This document shows, piece after piece, positions 31,327 through 31,869 of a stretch of 31,869 bases of DNA. The notes beneath the pieces are model-generated. The model had not been told where the DNA came from. It saw only the letters and a list, made by a program, of their open reading frames with translations, and searched no databases. The position numbers were made by a program, and so were the translations under genes. The stretch is from positions 1 to 31,869 of the forward strand of contig CAJURT010000039.1 in NCBI GenBank assembly GCA_910588875.1, in the 5' to 3' direction. The first letter of the stretch is position 1. Each line of letters opens with the position of its first letter. This stretch comes from an uncultured Lachnospiraceae bacterium (GTDB taxonomy: Bacteria; Bacillota; Clostridia; Lachnospirales; Lachnospiraceae).

Positions 31327-31869
31327 AACAGCCTGCCTTGTGGCTGGCGGCAAGTCCTGAAATCCGTTCCCCAATCCGCATCACTTCCTTTCCATGCTCT
31401 TTTATAATGCCGGCTTTTTCCACTGCTGTGCCGCCCAGAAGGGTATCTAGCAGATATTCTGTATAAGCCTGCTTCTGCAAAGCCTCCACGAACAGTGGAT
31501 GCCATTCTTCCCCCGGTGTTTCCGGCGCATATTCTGTTTTCCACTTTTCCAATAAATGGTTATAATCCGATAATATCCGGCAGCACTGCAATTCTGCCTG
31601 CTTTAACCTCAGTTCCTCAGATAGTTTTTTCTTCACTGGGCGTGGGGAAGCACGCCCTTTGTTGTCGTAACTGATCCCGAAATCAGAAGCCAGCTTTACA
31701 GCCGCCCCAAAATTATTCAATCCATACAGTCTTGCGGCAAGATCGATCACATCACCGTCCGCCTGGCACCCAAAACAGTGGAAACGCTTATCCACCTTCA
31801 TGCTTGGATGTCTGTCATCATGGAACGGGCAGCACGCCATGCCGTTCCGGTTCACCCGGATGCCGTACA
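31283..31869 (-). CDS. CHC2 zinc-finger primase-like protein (5' end beyond the window)
   Basis: The N-terminal part shows a DnaG-type CHC2 zinc finger: CCPFHDDRHPSM followed by CFGCQADGDVIDLAARL. The frame stays open to the window edge, reading YGIRVNRNGM before the finger, so the start is missing. After the finger there is a charged helical tail of about 130 residues and no TOPRIM catalytic core. It therefore resembles the short element-borne proteins that pair with VirE-type ATPases. It probably recruits or starts replication of the element. Confidence 0.88.
   Translation of the reverse strand, partial: YGIRVNRNGMACCPFHDDRHPSMKVDKRFHCFGCQADGDVIDLAARLYGLNNFGAAVKLASDFGISYDNKGRASPRPVKKKLSEELRLKQAELQCCRILSDYNHLLEKWKTEYAPETPGEEWHPLFVEALQKQAYTEYLLDTLLGGTAVEKAGIIKEHGKEVMRIGERISGLAASHKAGCYERSGLAPTGTDGR

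Larger units (their letters stand above)
24497..31869. mobile_element. Integrative element with TnpX-type recombinase (right end beyond the window)
   Basis: Base composition falls abruptly after the Hsp70 stop at 24496. AT-rich cargo (24633-27664) is followed by a large serine recombinase, TnpW, a VirE-type P-loop protein and a CHC2 primase. That module order is typical of TnpX-type integrative or mobilisable elements in Clostridia. The left edge is uncertain: it may be near 24497 or in 27665-27751, in which case the cargo would be a separate island. No attachment repeat can be paired, because the other end is not in view. Confidence 0.6.

Noticed and set aside
1..31869. tRNA or rRNA genes
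   Set aside because: I saw no cloverleaf with a conserved T-loop or any rRNA motif on either strand; short or unusual tRNAs could be missed by eye.

Overview
The window looks like a chromosomal stretch of a gut-type Clostridia, most likely Lachnospiraceae. The evidence is the codon style, strong AGGAGG-type ribosome sites, a two-subunit iron-sulfur L-serine dehydratase, a Clostridia-type short aconitase, and a TnpX/TnpW-type integrative element. This placement is inferred from gene content; there is no rRNA or other phylogenetic marker here.

Layout. (1) 193-7495, plus strand: a five-ORF operon around tricarboxylate chemistry. It holds an RraA-like aldolase/decarboxylase read straight into the first part of an aconitase, the frameshifted remainder of that aconitase, an isocitrate/isopropylmalate-type dehydrogenase, a PrpF/GalD-type isomerase, and a second aconitase-superfamily hydratase. 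The operon shows decay. The aconitase is cut by a frameshift that leaves a usable restart site, and the second hydratase lacks about 60 residues carrying part of the active site. Direct copies of one intergenic repeat (18-155 and 7871-8051) bracket the whole operon. (2) 8025-15470, minus strand: a MATE exporter coupled to an AraC-GNAT regulator, a small doubtful ORF, a pRiA4 ORF-3-like protein with an internal charged repeat, a MutT Nudix hydrolase, a large lipoprotein with calcium-loop-like motifs, and an unknown 135-residue protein behind a strong promoter with a terminator-like leader. (3) 15780-18874, minus strand: a SAM methyltransferase overlapping a PLD-SF2 helicase. (4) 18875-19658: AT-rich and mostly empty, with one probable Rpn nuclease remnant. 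(5) 19659-22668: a LysR regulator divergent from sdaAB-sdaAA, with palindromic elements in the sdaAB leader and possibly another insertion between the two subunit genes. (6) 22802-24496: an HscC-like Hsp70.

Right after the Hsp70 stop the base composition drops sharply. From about 24500 to the window end lies an integrated element. First come three AT-rich cargo genes: a DUF6414-like protein and a single-ring Clp-like AAA+ ATPase with 4-nt overlapping frames, and a convergent ParA-type ATPase, separated by a bidirectional terminator. The mobility/replication module follows: a large serine recombinase, TnpW, a VirE-type P-loop replication protein, and a CHC2 zinc-finger primase cut by the window edge. 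The DUF6414-AAA+ pair is the best candidate for an undescribed (perhaps defence or stress) system. The most informative evolutionary signal is the decaying, repeat-bracketed tricarboxylate operon. The recombinase also appears to be under translational control by a start-codon hairpin.
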